Shown piece by piece: positions 49,958 to 61,829 of a stretch of 64,000 nucleotides of DNA. The position numbers and the translations under genes were made by a program. Below the pieces are notes generated by a model that ran no database searches, was not told the origin of the DNA, and was given only the letters and a program-made list of their open reading frames with translations. This DNA comes from Leucaena leucocephala (lineage: Eukaryota; Streptophyta; Magnoliopsida; Fabales; Fabaceae), in assembly GCA_037074615.1 (NCBI GenBank), contig JAYWLJ010000068.1, forward strand, positions 558,001 to 622,000. The letters are read 5' to 3'. The stretch's first letter is position 1. Every line of letters begins with the position of its first letter.

Positions 49958-50399
49958 AAATAAATACATATTTAGATAAGAGTTTAAAAAAATATAAAAA
50001 AAATTTGAACAATTTTTAAAAAAAGATTTTAAAAAAAAAATTATAGAAAAAAATAATTCTAAATAAATATTTGGATAATTATTATTAGAATGACTTTTAT
50101 AATTATAAAATTATGAGAAGGTGTATAATTTTATTAAAAATAAAATAAAGAAAAAATAGTATAGAAGAAATATGAGAGAGAATATAAAAAAATAAAGATA
50201 AAATAGTAATTAGATAATTTATAATTTTTTTATTATTTTAAAAATTAATCTGAATAACTTATCTAAAATTTTAATTTTAAATTATATTTTATCTAAAAAT
50301 ATTTTTAAACAAATATAAATATTTATTTTAAAATTTTTTTAAATTAATATTTAAGTTAAATTTTTTTAAAATCTTGATTTTATGTTTTTTTAAACACAC
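49958..50399 (-). mobile_element. AT-rich MITE-like repeat, copy 3 of 4
   Basis: Reverse orientation. Read on the minus strand it starts GTGTGTTTAAAAAAAC and contains the shared core TTATCTAATTACTATTTTAT. The CT-rich middle is largely lost and replaced by A/T. The left boundary is uncertain by about 50 bases. Confidence 0.5.
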
Positions 50400-50519
50400 G
50401 CAAAGTTTAACAAATTTGATAAAAATTAAAGGAGCGAGGAGGGCTACTTCGGCAAATCGAAGAAATATGGGGGCATTTCATAAATCATCATGCATTAATC
50501 ATTACCCCTGCTTCGTCCC

Positions 50520-50527
50520 TGGGCCCA
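50520..50527. promoter_or_regulatory. Site II-type element TGGGCCCA
   Basis: TGGGCC is the site II core common in promoters of plant translation, replication and splicing genes. It sits in the presumed proximal promoter of the downstream splicing-factor gene. Confidence 0.35.
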
Positions 50528-50569
50528 AAAAAATAAAATAAAAAATCACTGTCTTCTCTTTAAAGCGTG

Positions 50570-50866
50570 CGGACTGATGGCTCTTCTACAGATACATATC
50601 GTGTTTCCTTCGAAAGGAAAGATAGCGAATCAGTGGCGTCAAGGTTCCTGCTTGGAATGGTAGAAACTTGTTTTTGAGTAATTCTCTCAGTTGCCCGAAT
50701 CTCGGTTTATTCTTTAGCTAAATTGTATTGAAGATTTTATATTTTTCTTGCGAATTGAATAGCGGCTCTTTCATCTGATAGATTCTTGGATTTTATTGAG
50801 CTGAATGTTTTTCTATTGTTTTTTCCCGTAGATCTGATAACTCTCTCTGCTGATCTGTTCAGAAAG
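50570..50866 (+). other. Probable 5' UTR exon of the RS40/41-like gene
   Basis: The stretch ends CAGAAAG followed by GTAAGT (donor at 50867), and a matching acceptor AATTAG ends at 51246, 67 bases before the ATG. Such a leader intron is normal for plant SR genes. The transcription start is not directly visible; 50570 is an estimate. Confidence 0.45.
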
Positions 50867-51313
50867 GTAAGTTTCTTTTGTCTCATTTACTTTATTTTTC
50901 TGAATCATGTTAGAACTTCCCCCATTTATCATCGATTTTGGATAAACAACAAGCATTTTCGTTGATGTGGTTTGATATCGGGTATGGATTTTCATTTCAT
51001 TTCGAGGAAAAAAAAGAGGGTGGGTTTGGTATGGATTGGGGGAATTTTATTTGTAGCAAGAAGGAAGCTAACTTTTTTTATTCTTGGTTGCTCGTTTGTT
51101 CAAGGACCTGCTCTTTCATTGTTGAATATCTAGATTTTCAACTCCTTATTCAAATTTTATGCGTGCTTTTCGCATATCATATCTAGTGCTTCCTTTAATC
51201 ATAATTGATCTCCCTACTTAAGAATGCTTCTCAATTTCACAATTAGGTTTCTTCAATTTCGCACTGTGTACAATAAGGGTGGTAGGTTTCTAAAAGCTTG
51301 GGGTTCAGCGAAG

Positions 51314-54300
51314 ATGAGGTCTATCTTTTGTGGAAACTTTGAGTATGATGCTCGGCAGTCTGATCTGGAGCGGCTGTTTAAAAGATATGGGAAGGTTGAT
51401 AGGGTGGATATGAAGTCCGGTAAGCATTTCTTTGACCTCTATGTTCATTTTAAGATAGATATTCTCCTATTTTGATTTGTAAAGCTCTTTCTTTGATGCT
51501 TGAGCTTGAAATTGGGTATTTTGGGTTCTTTTTATACGTGTAGCGGGCACTTGTGACCTGGTGAACCAACATTAAATGAATTCTTTCTTTGATGGACCAG
51601 AAAGTTTATTCTATTCGATAATCGTCTAATATACACAATATACCAAAGTATTATGACGAGGCAAGAATATTGTTACTGGCTAGCCTTGTATCGAAGAAGC
51701 GCCCTTGTAAAGTAATTTAGGGAGTTGATTAGATATTGGTGTTAATTTCATCTTCTCCCGTTATATTGGATCAATTGTTGTGAGATCGGATCACAATTGG
51801 GGGTTGTTTAACTCTAATATAATTGAGTCTGAATTTTTAAAATATAAAATGATCTATCATGTATTATCTTGAATGTTTAAATCTACCACTATAAAGATTA
51901 ATAATATATCTGTTTATCGAGCTTGTAATCAAGAAAGAATTCTAGTTTATTTTTGGAAAAGAATAAAACCCTACATAACTTGCACATCCCGCGGACAGAC
52001 ATTGAATCACATTTCTACAGTGGAGTGCAGCATAGATTTTATGAATGTTGTCACTTGTCATCATAACTTCTATCCCGGCGAGCTTCACCTCCCATTTGAG
52101 ATTCAGTCTGAAGAGTTGGACCCGGATGTGCGGCACATTGTTGAGCATTTGTGGGGCGTTCAAGAGATTTCTTTAAGAAAAAGATAAAAGCTTTTTTTTT
52201 TAGCATCGACCCCAATACTCAACATTTTCTTTGGCGCAGGATTATTTTGGCATACCCATACTCTTCCAGGCTAATGGATCAGCTTTTTGGAAATATGTTT
52301 CATGTCTGTGATGCCCATCTTCTTTTTCTAAAGAAGATTCAATTTGGTCTCAAGTGGCACCACCTTACCATGTTTTACCTCAGTCACATTTGCCTTCCAT
52401 TTTTCATGCCTTTTTCCCAGCCTTCAATTTATCAGACATGTTTGAAGTTCGAAATATTGCCGGCCTCACTGCAGAGGCAGCAGAATAAATGAAGATGTCA
52501 CTCTATTTCCATTGACCTACCATGAGACCCACACTTTTGGATTCTTGTTCTTGACATCCATTTGTTCATTAATCAAGGTCTGTTGCTAATTTTTCTAGTC
52601 AAATTAGTTTGTAGAAATAGTGAGGTTTACCGAAATTTTAATTACGGGTGAACTGTAGAGATGGTTTGTGTACTGCCCAAGGGTGAGTTGCTGCATTAGA
52701 ATCAAAGTGTTATTTTACATATGGCTATTCGCCCTATTTCTCCTTTTTGCTTCACGATTAGGGAGAACCGTCTCCTTATTGTAAACATTTTTCCTGGTTT
52801 TAGGGTTTGCCTTCATCTATATGGAAGATGAGAGAGATGCTGAGGATGCAATTCGTGCACTTGATCGGATAGAATTTGGTCGAAAGGGACACAGACTTCG
52901 TGTGGAATGGACAAAAGTAAGGCACATATTGTTATTGTAAATGAGATCAGTTACTTATAAAGATGTCATCACCATGTTCTAAATAATTTGTGCTTTGTTG
53001 TAGAATGAACGTGGCATTAGAAGGCCTGTTACTGGTAGTTCGAGAAGATCTTCAGCAAATTCAAGGCCATCAAAAACTTTATTTGTTATTAATTTTGATA
53101 CATATCATACCAGGACTAGGGATTTGGAGAGGCACTTTGAGCCATATGGCAAGATAGTTAGTGTGAGGATTAGAAGGAATTTTGCATTTGTCCAGTATGA
53201 CTCATATGAAGATGCCATCAAAGCATTGGAAGCTACAAATATGAGGTAGATCTCTTTCTTTGCAAACTTGCTTCACCTGAGAAGCACCTAATTTTATAAC
53301 CTTGATTGTGCTTGGTTAAAATGTAAGATATTCTTGTTTCTCATAATTTACTTGTCATTCAGCCTCCTCCATGGTAAGATTTTGATAAGTTTAGAAAAGT
53401 TTCTTGGTCAAGATAGTTGGGGCATCACTGTTGATGAAAAATAACTGATGCTGTCATGATGGATGGTCCAACTCTTAGGTTTAAGTTTTATTATTCATTT
53501 TTCTCCCTGTATTTTTCTAATTGGTTAACCTCTGCAATGATACTCATAATGATTTGTGTTGAAATTCTTGTGTAGCAAGTTACTGGATCGAGTTATCACA
53601 GTTGAATTCGCTGCAGAGAATGATGATGATAAGAGGAATGCATATAGTCCTGATAGAAGTCGTGGTCATCCACGTGATGTAAGCTATGATAGAAGGCGAT
53701 CGCCCAGTCCTTATCGCCGAGAAAGAGGCAGCCCTGATTATGGCCGTGGCTCTAGCCCATATGGGAGAGAGAAGAGCAGCTCTGATTATGGCCATGGCTC
53801 TAGCCCATATAGGACAGAGAAGAGCAGCCCTGCTTATGGGCGTGGCTCTAGCCCATATGGGAGAGAGAAGAGCAGCCCTGACTATGGCCATGGCCACAGT
53901 CGAAGTTCCCAACAGATTGAGAGAGGTAGCCCTCAACCTGATTATGACCACAGGAGCCGTAGTCCATATGGAAGAGAGAGGGATGCTTCTGACCCTGTTC
54001 GTGGCTCTAGCCATAGTCCTGATCATAAAGAACAAGCTAGAACCAACCATGGCGATTCTCACTCCCAAAGTCCTAATGGAAGCGAGAGGGTAAGCCCTCA
54101 AAATGGTGGTTCCGACCACAGTCCTTCCTATAGGAAGAGGGTTAGTCCTGAAAATGGTCATGGCTCTATAAGTAGTCCTGACGCAAGAGGTGATTCTAGT
54201 CCTAACTATGGCGAAGAAGATCACCTAAATTCCATGCCTGAGCCAAAGGACAATGCTAACCATGATGATGCTCCTGGAAGTCCCAGGATTGAAACAGACC

Positions 54301-54442
54301 GCAGGTTTGTGAAGCAAAATTTATTGCCGAGAGCTTGTGTTATTCTAATATATTATTCTTCAACCTTGTTTAATTATGTTGTTTTACTCTTTGCATGTTC
54401 CTCGCCCAAAATGCTAGCCATTCTCCTGCTGCTGAAGAATGA
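51314..54442 (+). CDS. RS-subfamily SR splicing factor (RS40/RS41 type), six exon segments
   Basis: Exons 51314-51419, 52804-52916, 53004-53245, 53576-54304 and 54418-54442 join in phase to 404 residues. RRM1 (1-73) starts MRSIFCGNFEYDARQSDLER; RRM2 starts at about 97 with KTLFVINFDTY and contains RRNFAFVQY. The plant-specific linker and absence of the SWQDLKD motif point to the RS31/RS40/RS41 group. The C-terminal domain (about 155-404) is rich in Ser, Arg, Asp, Tyr and Gly and ends SHSPAAEE. It binds pre-mRNA and the spliceosome in the nucleus. An alternative last exon using the acceptor at 54470 would end at 54504 with SHSPAEENSLQ. The 1384-bp intron inside RRM1 carries candidate poison-exon splice sites. 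Arabidopsis relatives are AT4G25500 and AT5G52040. Confidence 0.93.
51420..52803 (+). promoter_or_regulatory. Long intron in RRM1 with candidate alternative splice sites
   Basis: The second coding-region intron is 1.4 kb, far longer than the others. An acceptor TTTGGCGCAG ends at 52239 after a pyrimidine tract; joining the first exon there reads GLFWHTHTLPG and then stops. The stretch 51960-52180 is GC-richer and looks conserved but has no intact frame. In the Arabidopsis RS31 family the equivalent intron gives light-regulated transcripts with early stops; transfer of that to this gene is inference. Confidence 0.45.
53748..53891 (+). repeat. 48-bp coding tandem repeat in the RS domain
   Basis: Units begin at 53748, 53796 and 53844, each starting GGCTCTAGCCCATATG. 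Each encodes a 16-residue unit of the type GSSPYGREKSSPDYGH, with a partial unit before. Confidence 0.92.
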
Positions 54443-57400
54443 TATCTTGGTCTCCGAAGCAAAATGGCAGCCATTCTCCTGCTGAAGAAAACTCTTTGCA
54501 ATGAATGCTTGGCAGATTAGAACTGAATTTAGTTTGAGTAGAATGATAGCGTAGATGTAAGAAAGCACTAGAACTTGTAGTTGTCATTGATTGTACAATC
54601 TAGTTTACAGTCGAGAAAGATATTGAACCTCCTTTTTTATTCATGTTATTCAACTCATAAATTCATCTGAAGGCCTCCTGTGCCTAGAAAATAATAACCC
54701 TACGTTTTGGCCACAACATGCATTTTTGGTTGTGGTTAATTTAGCTCCCCATTGGTCCTCATTCCACATTAGTTATTTTACAAGAAATAATTAATTTTAA
54801 CTAATTTTTTTAATTTAGGTAAAATAATTAATTGGAGTTCATAAGAGAATAGGAAGGAGTAAAACAACAAAAGTTTATAATGTAGTTTAACTTTTAGAGA
54901 AGAAGGAACAGTGGGGTAGGAAGGGGAAGGACATTGAAAGAAGCAAGTGAGAAAATGATGTTAGGTATGAAGAAGCGAATAGTTAGGGCCCGGTCTATTA
55001 TGGGCCGAGTCGGGCTGGGACATCCTCAGTGCTTTCACTTTCCTCCGGATAACTCGCTTTCCTATAGGAGTATAGGAGTATAGAGGAAAATGGAAACCTG
55101 GTTGCGCAATTTTAAAATCATGTGATCAATAAGGGTTAATTTAAGTGATAAATGATTTAATATTACTTAATAACATTTTGAGTTTGAAGTTTAGCGTATG
55201 CAGAAAATTTCTATTAAAAAATTTATCTACTATAGTCAGGTATGCGATATGAATCTGATTCAGATATAATTAAGGTAAAATTTTAATAAATTTGGATGAA
55301 TAATAAAAAAATATTATGTAACGAGAGAACTTTTTTAAAAAAAAAAAGAAAAAAAAGAAAATGAGGTGGCATGAACGTATAAAATATGGCGGGGGACGGT
55401 ACACAAAAAGAATGATATAAATATAATATATTATCCTTCTTATATTGCTTGAGATCTCATTGCACACGAGAAGTATGAAGATGTGGCATTATTATTATTA
55501 TTCTTCCTCCCATACCACCATCGAAACTGTCACGTAAGAGGGAACACTGGCTAGATGGGACCCATTTCTTTTCGACAAAAACACCAACCGTAGGATTCAG
55601 GTAGAACCACGTCCCCATGTTACACGCGTCGCAGTACTGAACACGCAGCACCCTATGACCAGTTCGCGCCACAACTACGGCCCCCCATTTCTCGATTCGT
55701 TTCATTTGGTTCCCTTAGATTCCAGACACGTGTCCCTAACGACTTTCCCTACTGCTGAAACGCTCCACCTACGTTTCTGTCTCAAATCATAATTAATGAT
55801 TTATAATCCAAAATATCGAAAAATTTTAATTGATAATTAAAAATAATACTACTCACTGAAGAATTGTCTTTTCGCTTTTTACGCCCACCATGCTTTGTGT
55901 AAATAAAATGTGAATATAGCTTTATAAAAGTTTAGTGATGCCAATTGAAGGATGACAACAGACACTAAACTATTAATTTGCAGTAGAATTAATTTTATTA
56001 AATAAATTTAAGTTTTAACAAAAAATTGCCTTTAAAAGAAAATTATGCATGCATTATTATATATATAACATTTAAATATTTAAGCTCGTTAGATATTTTA
56101 ACAAAAAAATGTTTAATATACTTTTATTTGAACAAAAAAAATAGCATGCATCTACTAAAAAATGTTTAGTAGCAAATTATTTGATATAGAATTTCTCTGA
56201 ATTTTTTCATATTTCATAAAAAAAGTATACTTTTATTTATTTTCTTTTTATATTTTTAAACACTAGACAAGCGTTAGAACAATACAAAAAGTGATATCTT
56301 TCGTCTCCACTTTGTGTTCATTTTACGCAAACTTTTCTGATTAACGTTTACAGTCAAATATGAACCGAACCCTAAAGCAGATTGTGATGAAGTAATCAGC
56401 TTAATTAGGCATAATATGAATATGAATAGCAGCAGTAAAGACTTCAAAAGATGAGGGGGGAAATGAGAGCACAACACGTTTTATATCAGCAAACGTGTTT
56501 AATCATCAAAAGCTCGATCTCTAATTACCCAATAATTAAACTTGCTTTCTACATTTCTTTTTTATTATCTTTTACATCCTTCCATAAGCAATTAAAAAAA
56601 TGTGGATAATTATATTGATCTAATTATCTTGTATACATCTTCTTTCCCCCTTTAAAGTTGTGTGCTTTAACTCAAACTTAATTGCCTTCTACACACTTCA
56701 CTCACTAGTTCACATGTGACTCGCAAACTCTATATATGACAAGTATTTATTACAGAAGATTTTGAATTTTAAAATTATTTTAAATGGAACACAAAAAAAT
56801 TTTAACTACAAAAATGTTGATATTTTATATTATAAAATAAGTTTTTTCCTTGTCCACTCAAATATTCATTACCATTCAACACTTAATAATATAGCTCTTC
56901 ACAATTAATAAGTCTTTTAATAATTTCAAATTTTAAAATTTTGACAAAGAAATAATTTTCATTTATATGGGTCTCATCTTAGTTTTGAATATGTAAAACA
57001 TGAAAGACAGGAGGAAAGTTAGATAAGATGCAAAGCAAAAGGCTCAAGCGGCCTAATTATTTATTTCTGATATGTCACTTAAGACACAATTCACACAACT
57101 TTTTTATACCCAAGTTCCACCTTTACATTATCTATATGTACTATTAAAAAAAAAGGTGAAACGATTCAAATTTAATAAATATATGTTTATGGCCATGAAA
57201 TAATCAACTTGTTGGAATGTGAATGTATGTAAACATCATAAGTTTAGAACCATGTTCTCCAAACCAAACCTTGGAGTTTTCAGAGAATAAATGAGCCACA
57301 TTTCAATGTCCAATAATTTTGAAGAAGTTTTAATTTGTATGATCTTTGTCGTTCAATTATTTACCTAACTAACTAATTAACTTTCTTGATCTGAAATATA

Positions 57401-57788
57401 AAAAATATATGACCACAATAAGGGTCATATAACATAATAATAAAGAAAAAAAATTAACATTGTATACATTATCTTTCTACTATTTACCTAATTTTTGTGA
57501 CATTATTTGGCTAACGTTCTATATTTACACAACTTGAACGGATTACAGTGCATTTAATATGAGTATACAAGTAGTCTCTGATTGGTGAAAAAGGAACGCA
57601 TTAACCTTACAAAGTTTTAAAGAGATACCACTGAGACTCTCATCATCATCATCATGGTGAGACCAAATAGAATCACTCTCTGATTACTGTAGGAATCAAA
57701 AGGATATGTCGCCTCATAAATCTATCCTGATACCAAAACTGGACCACTCAAATCCATTTTCACATTATACTTCCAATGCTTCTTTAAT

Positions 57789-57824
<36 letters not shown>

Positions 57825-60205
57825 CTTATTCCTTTAGAAATTTAGAGATATAGTGATATATATATTTCTCCTCCTGTCTATGATTTATTTAACTATTCAT
57901 AGTTATTAATATAAGAGTTAAATAACTTTTTTTGGATAGATTAAGGAAACTAAATAGATCAATTAATTATGATTAAATTTAACTCTTTAAGAAGAATTCA
58001 TATTATATAATCATTACTCTACCCAAATTAGTCAACTAGCTCTTATATTAGTTATAATTAACTGATTTATTTAGTTTCTTTAATCTATCAAAAGATGTCA
58101 ACTAAATTTTATATTAAAGACCGAAGGTAGTAATTAGATTATATTAAAGAAGTTAGTTAAATTAATTAGCATGATATATTTTTTTTAAAATATTATAATC
58201 ATCTATCTTTATTTCATTTCTTACTTGATTATTGCTGAGAGAATATCACTAGCAGTAATTTAAAAAAATTGATAAATATAAATAATATATTTTATATTTA
58301 ATAATAATATCAACTTTTAAATTAAGTTTTATATTAAGAAATGAGGAATAGTACATTTGAAAATTGTTGTAATAACTTACGTGACAGAAAAAAGATTACG
58401 TAGCATAATTGTTTAACATGAAGTTGTTTGTGTCTGCCTCATCACTAGCGTCAGTTCACATGCATTCTCAAATTCAAATACATGAAGTGGTCTTCCTTTG
58501 GCGGTGCAAGGTCTGGTTGAATCCATAATTAGTTCTAATTAATTTTGTATTTTTTTTCTTAAATAGCATTACATCGCGTAGAGCTAGTAATGTGGTTTAA
58601 CTTCTAATTAAATAAATGCTTAATCCTCCTGGTAACTGATCTATATAGGGTCACCGATTCGAATTTTGATAGTATATACAAAAAACAAAAGTAAAAAACT
58701 GCGTCTATCAAGCTAGAATATATAATTAACAAACCTAAATCATTATAAACCCAAATGAATGAACGACAAAATTTTTGGGTAATCACTTATGTCATCGAAC
58801 AAAAATGTCTCACCTGGTGGCGGCTTCTGCGTTTTCCCTGTATGAATGACAAATCCTTATTAATTTGGTCCCACATCTATAGTTGTACATATATAACTAA
58901 TTATTTTAATTTTTTTTATAGTTAGCTTATGAATACAACAATATAAAAACAGTTTAGTTTGATTCCTCGATCTGCAATGGGAATGAAAAAAGAAAAAAAA
59001 TTGACGGGATGAATGATTGATTTAAAAAAGATAATGTTTCTCTGGAGAATTATTTTATTTATAGGTATTTGGTCAATTATATGTTATTTTACGTAAAAGA
59101 AAATTAAATATCGTTATTTGGATATTGAAATGAAATATGCCGATGACATAATTGCGATCTGGACTCTTGTAATTCACGCTGTCGACCTCTCTGTCGCTAT
59201 TATATGTAACAAACAAATGAGAATGGCTTCAACTCGTTCTTCCAGAGAAGAAAAAAAGACAACAAAAGTGGGCATGAAAATGGCTTTAATGAAGATGACA
59301 AAGTCAAAAGACGAATTTATTGTAACATCCTTTTTCTTCAAAGTTGTTTTAGTAAAAGCAAACGACACAAATTAAAAAGTTCAATTTTACAATGATCGAC
59401 AACAACTCATCATACTGAGCTTTTAACAAGTTAAAAATCTTGGGTAACATCTCAGTCTTCAACTAAAATATTGGACATAGACCTTAAACCAAGTACAATG
59501 TGTATATTATTATTGTGTGAACAAATTTCTACAGAGTACCGAATTTTCCTCCAACCTTATCGTCTACCTAGGAAAACTATGGGCATGTACAGTTCATTGT
59601 CATTCTTTTTGAACGTTTACTACTATGTAACAATCATGATTTGAAGTTCCGAGATGCGGTTGAAATTAAGCTACATCTGTTATTAGTTTTTTTAACTCCT
59701 GATGCGATAAAGACGAGTGAAATAATCGTGCTTTTAATTTTGTTTTATTCTCTTGGCAGGTGCGATAAAGACGAGTGAAATATCAAACTTAATAATAGGT
59801 ATAGCACAACTTAATAGTAACTTTAATACTTGAAAATGACTATAATTTTTAATATATATCTCATTTACCTTATAATAATAAGAATATTTAGAGTTGGTTT
59901 CATGCAAACGCGCATACAGATATGAAAGAATCTGTGTGCGTGTATGCGGTTTTATGTAGTTAATCGTGATGTGGTTTGAAAGAAAATTAAGAAGAAGACT
60001 GAGAGTTGAATGATGCATGCATTGGATAACACATGTTTCGTGTATTGCAACTTTGCTGATATATATATTCCTCCTGTGTGTAATATAAGTTTGGTTTAAC
60101 CACCTCCATCGTGTGAACAAAAAATATTAGTTAAAAGGTAATTATATAACATTAAATATGTTAAGAGTTTATAAAGCTTTTGCAATGCTCTAGATATTAT
60201 CAAGG
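54443..60205. other. Intergenic after the splicing factor
   Basis: AT-rich DNA with no supported gene. A GC-richer patch at about 55540-55740 includes a minus-strand open frame and an ACACGTGTC box (about 55726-55734). An (AC)n tract is at 57792-57820. Positions 57870-58135 resemble the small AT-rich elements seen elsewhere. The open frames near 59118 and 59734 show no known domain. Confidence 0.55.
57792..57820. repeat. (CA)n microsatellite
   Basis: About 14 CA units. Confidence 0.95.
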
Positions 60206-60750
60206 GTGTGTTTGGATTAGCTTTTGGAGAATAGATTTTGGAGAGAATAGATTATGGAGAATAGATTTTGGGAAGAAGAGATTTTAAAAATAGAAATGTT
60301 TGAATAATTAATTGTAGAATCACTTTTTATATTAATAAATTACTAAAAATGGTATGATTTGATTAAAGTATGAGAGAGGAGAGAGTGTAGAGAAGAGAGA
60401 TGAAATAGGAGATAGTGTGAAGAAAAGAGATAAGAGAGGAGAGAGGAGAGAGATGAGAGATGAGAGAGAGAGTATAAGAAAAAAGAAGGGGTAAAATAGT
60501 AATTGGATAATCTATAAGCTCTTTTATAGTTCCAAAATCTATTTTCAGTAGCTTATTCAAAACTATGGTTTCAAACCGAAGTTTTACCCAAAATCAATTC
60601 TGGATAAAAGTGGCTGTTTGGTTCAAATTTTTTCAAACTGAGATTTTGGCCAAAATCAATTCTGGACAAAAATTGATGTTTGTGTGAAATTTTTTCAAAT
60701 CGAGGTTTTGCCCAAAATTGATTCCCAAACCATGGTAGCCAAACACGCAC
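60206..60750 (-). mobile_element. AT-rich MITE-like repeat, copy 4 of 4
   Basis: Starts GTGTGTTTGGATTAGC and ends AGCCAAACACGCAC, a clear terminal inverted repeat, in reverse orientation to copy 1. The GA-rich middle (60370-60480) is the complement of the CT-rich block in copy 1, and GGGTAAAATAGTAATTGG is the complement of the shared core. Near the right end are three 62-bp units starting at 60578, 60640 and 60702. Confidence 0.7.
60578..60733. repeat. 62-bp tandem repeat, two and a half units
   Basis: Units start GA(A/G)(G/A)TTTT(A/G)(C/G)CCAAAAT at 60578, 60640 and 60702; the third is cut short by the element end. Confidence 0.88.
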
Positions 60751-60886
60751 TAAATTGGACTTACATTTTTTACTATAAGCCGAGCCAAAAGAAAATGACT
60801 TATATTATATACCAAAGGAGTATAAAGAGACAAAAAGATAATAAATGGCATGGAACTTGTTGTTTGGTTGTGAATCATTCTTTTCC

Positions 60887-61829
60887 CACTATTAAAAAAA
60901 AAGACTTTTTAAGGCGATTAAAAATAGCATTTAATAACAGTTTTATAAATAGCATGAATATTATTGTCATTATAAATTGAGGGATTTCACAAAAATTTTG
61001 TAACTACCATAAAAAAGTGACTTTTAATACTAGTTATACTATTAACCGCTATATAAAGTCACTAGACCAACCATCCACCATTAGCCACTACTGTCACTCT
61101 TGTCGAAAGTGTCAAACCATATTTGAAAAAAAAGTTGAATATCTAATAGAGAAGTTGAAGATCTAAAAGCTTCTGTCATTGAAACTTTTCGAACTCATTT
61201 CGCTAATGTCTGTATGACTCTACCCACTGTTAGTCACCATCGCCACTGCAAGTATCGTATTAGATCTAGAGAAGAAATCGAAGATCTGGTGGAGAAGATT
61301 AAGATCCAGAAAAATTTTCTATTGAAACTTTTCGAGCTCCTCCTAACAAGATAATAAAGGAATTTCAGGGAATGCAAAGTTGAAGGAGTGAAGATAAAGA
61401 TGATAAAGAGAAATGAACACTTACAAATGGCAATGGCAAGCACAATAACGATGGAGTGAGTGGTGACAGCAAAAACTAGAAAAAATTATTGACTTTAGTT
61501 GTCATTGAAGTATAGAGTATAGTAGGGTTGATTGATTATACAACTATAAAAATATCCATCACAATAAAATTATAAAATTTTAAACATGGTTTTTATAAAA
61601 AAAAAATACAATAACAATTTTTTTTAATGACAATTTTATAAAAAAAATAGTAAAAAGAAATTTCAACGACGTCTTTGAAAAAGAAGCCGTTAAAATCACT
61701 TTTTATTTGTAGAAGGGTCATTAAAAGTAATTTTTTAATAATTTAATTATAAAATTGTTATTTTTTATATTATTTTTTTCATTTAACCACTATAAAATAA
61801 TGTTATAAAAATTATATTTTTTAATAGTG
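60887..61829. mobile_element. CACTA-like non-autonomous element, 943 bp
   Basis: Begins CACTATTAAAAAA and its right end read on the other strand is also CACTATTAAAAAA, giving the CACTA...TAGTG ends of the En/Spm superfamily. The subterminal parts are AT-rich with short repeats. The centre (61060-61450) is less AT-rich, with repeated GAAACTTTTCGA segments, and may be captured sequence. The 3-bp flanks (TCC and TGT) do not match, so one end may be wrong or mutated. No transposase coding is seen. Confidence 0.55.

Noticed and set aside
53580..54224. 214-codon minus-strand frame opposite the SR gene
   Set aside because: It mirrors the repetitive RS-domain coding sequence and shows only low-complexity Ile/Arg/Thr runs.
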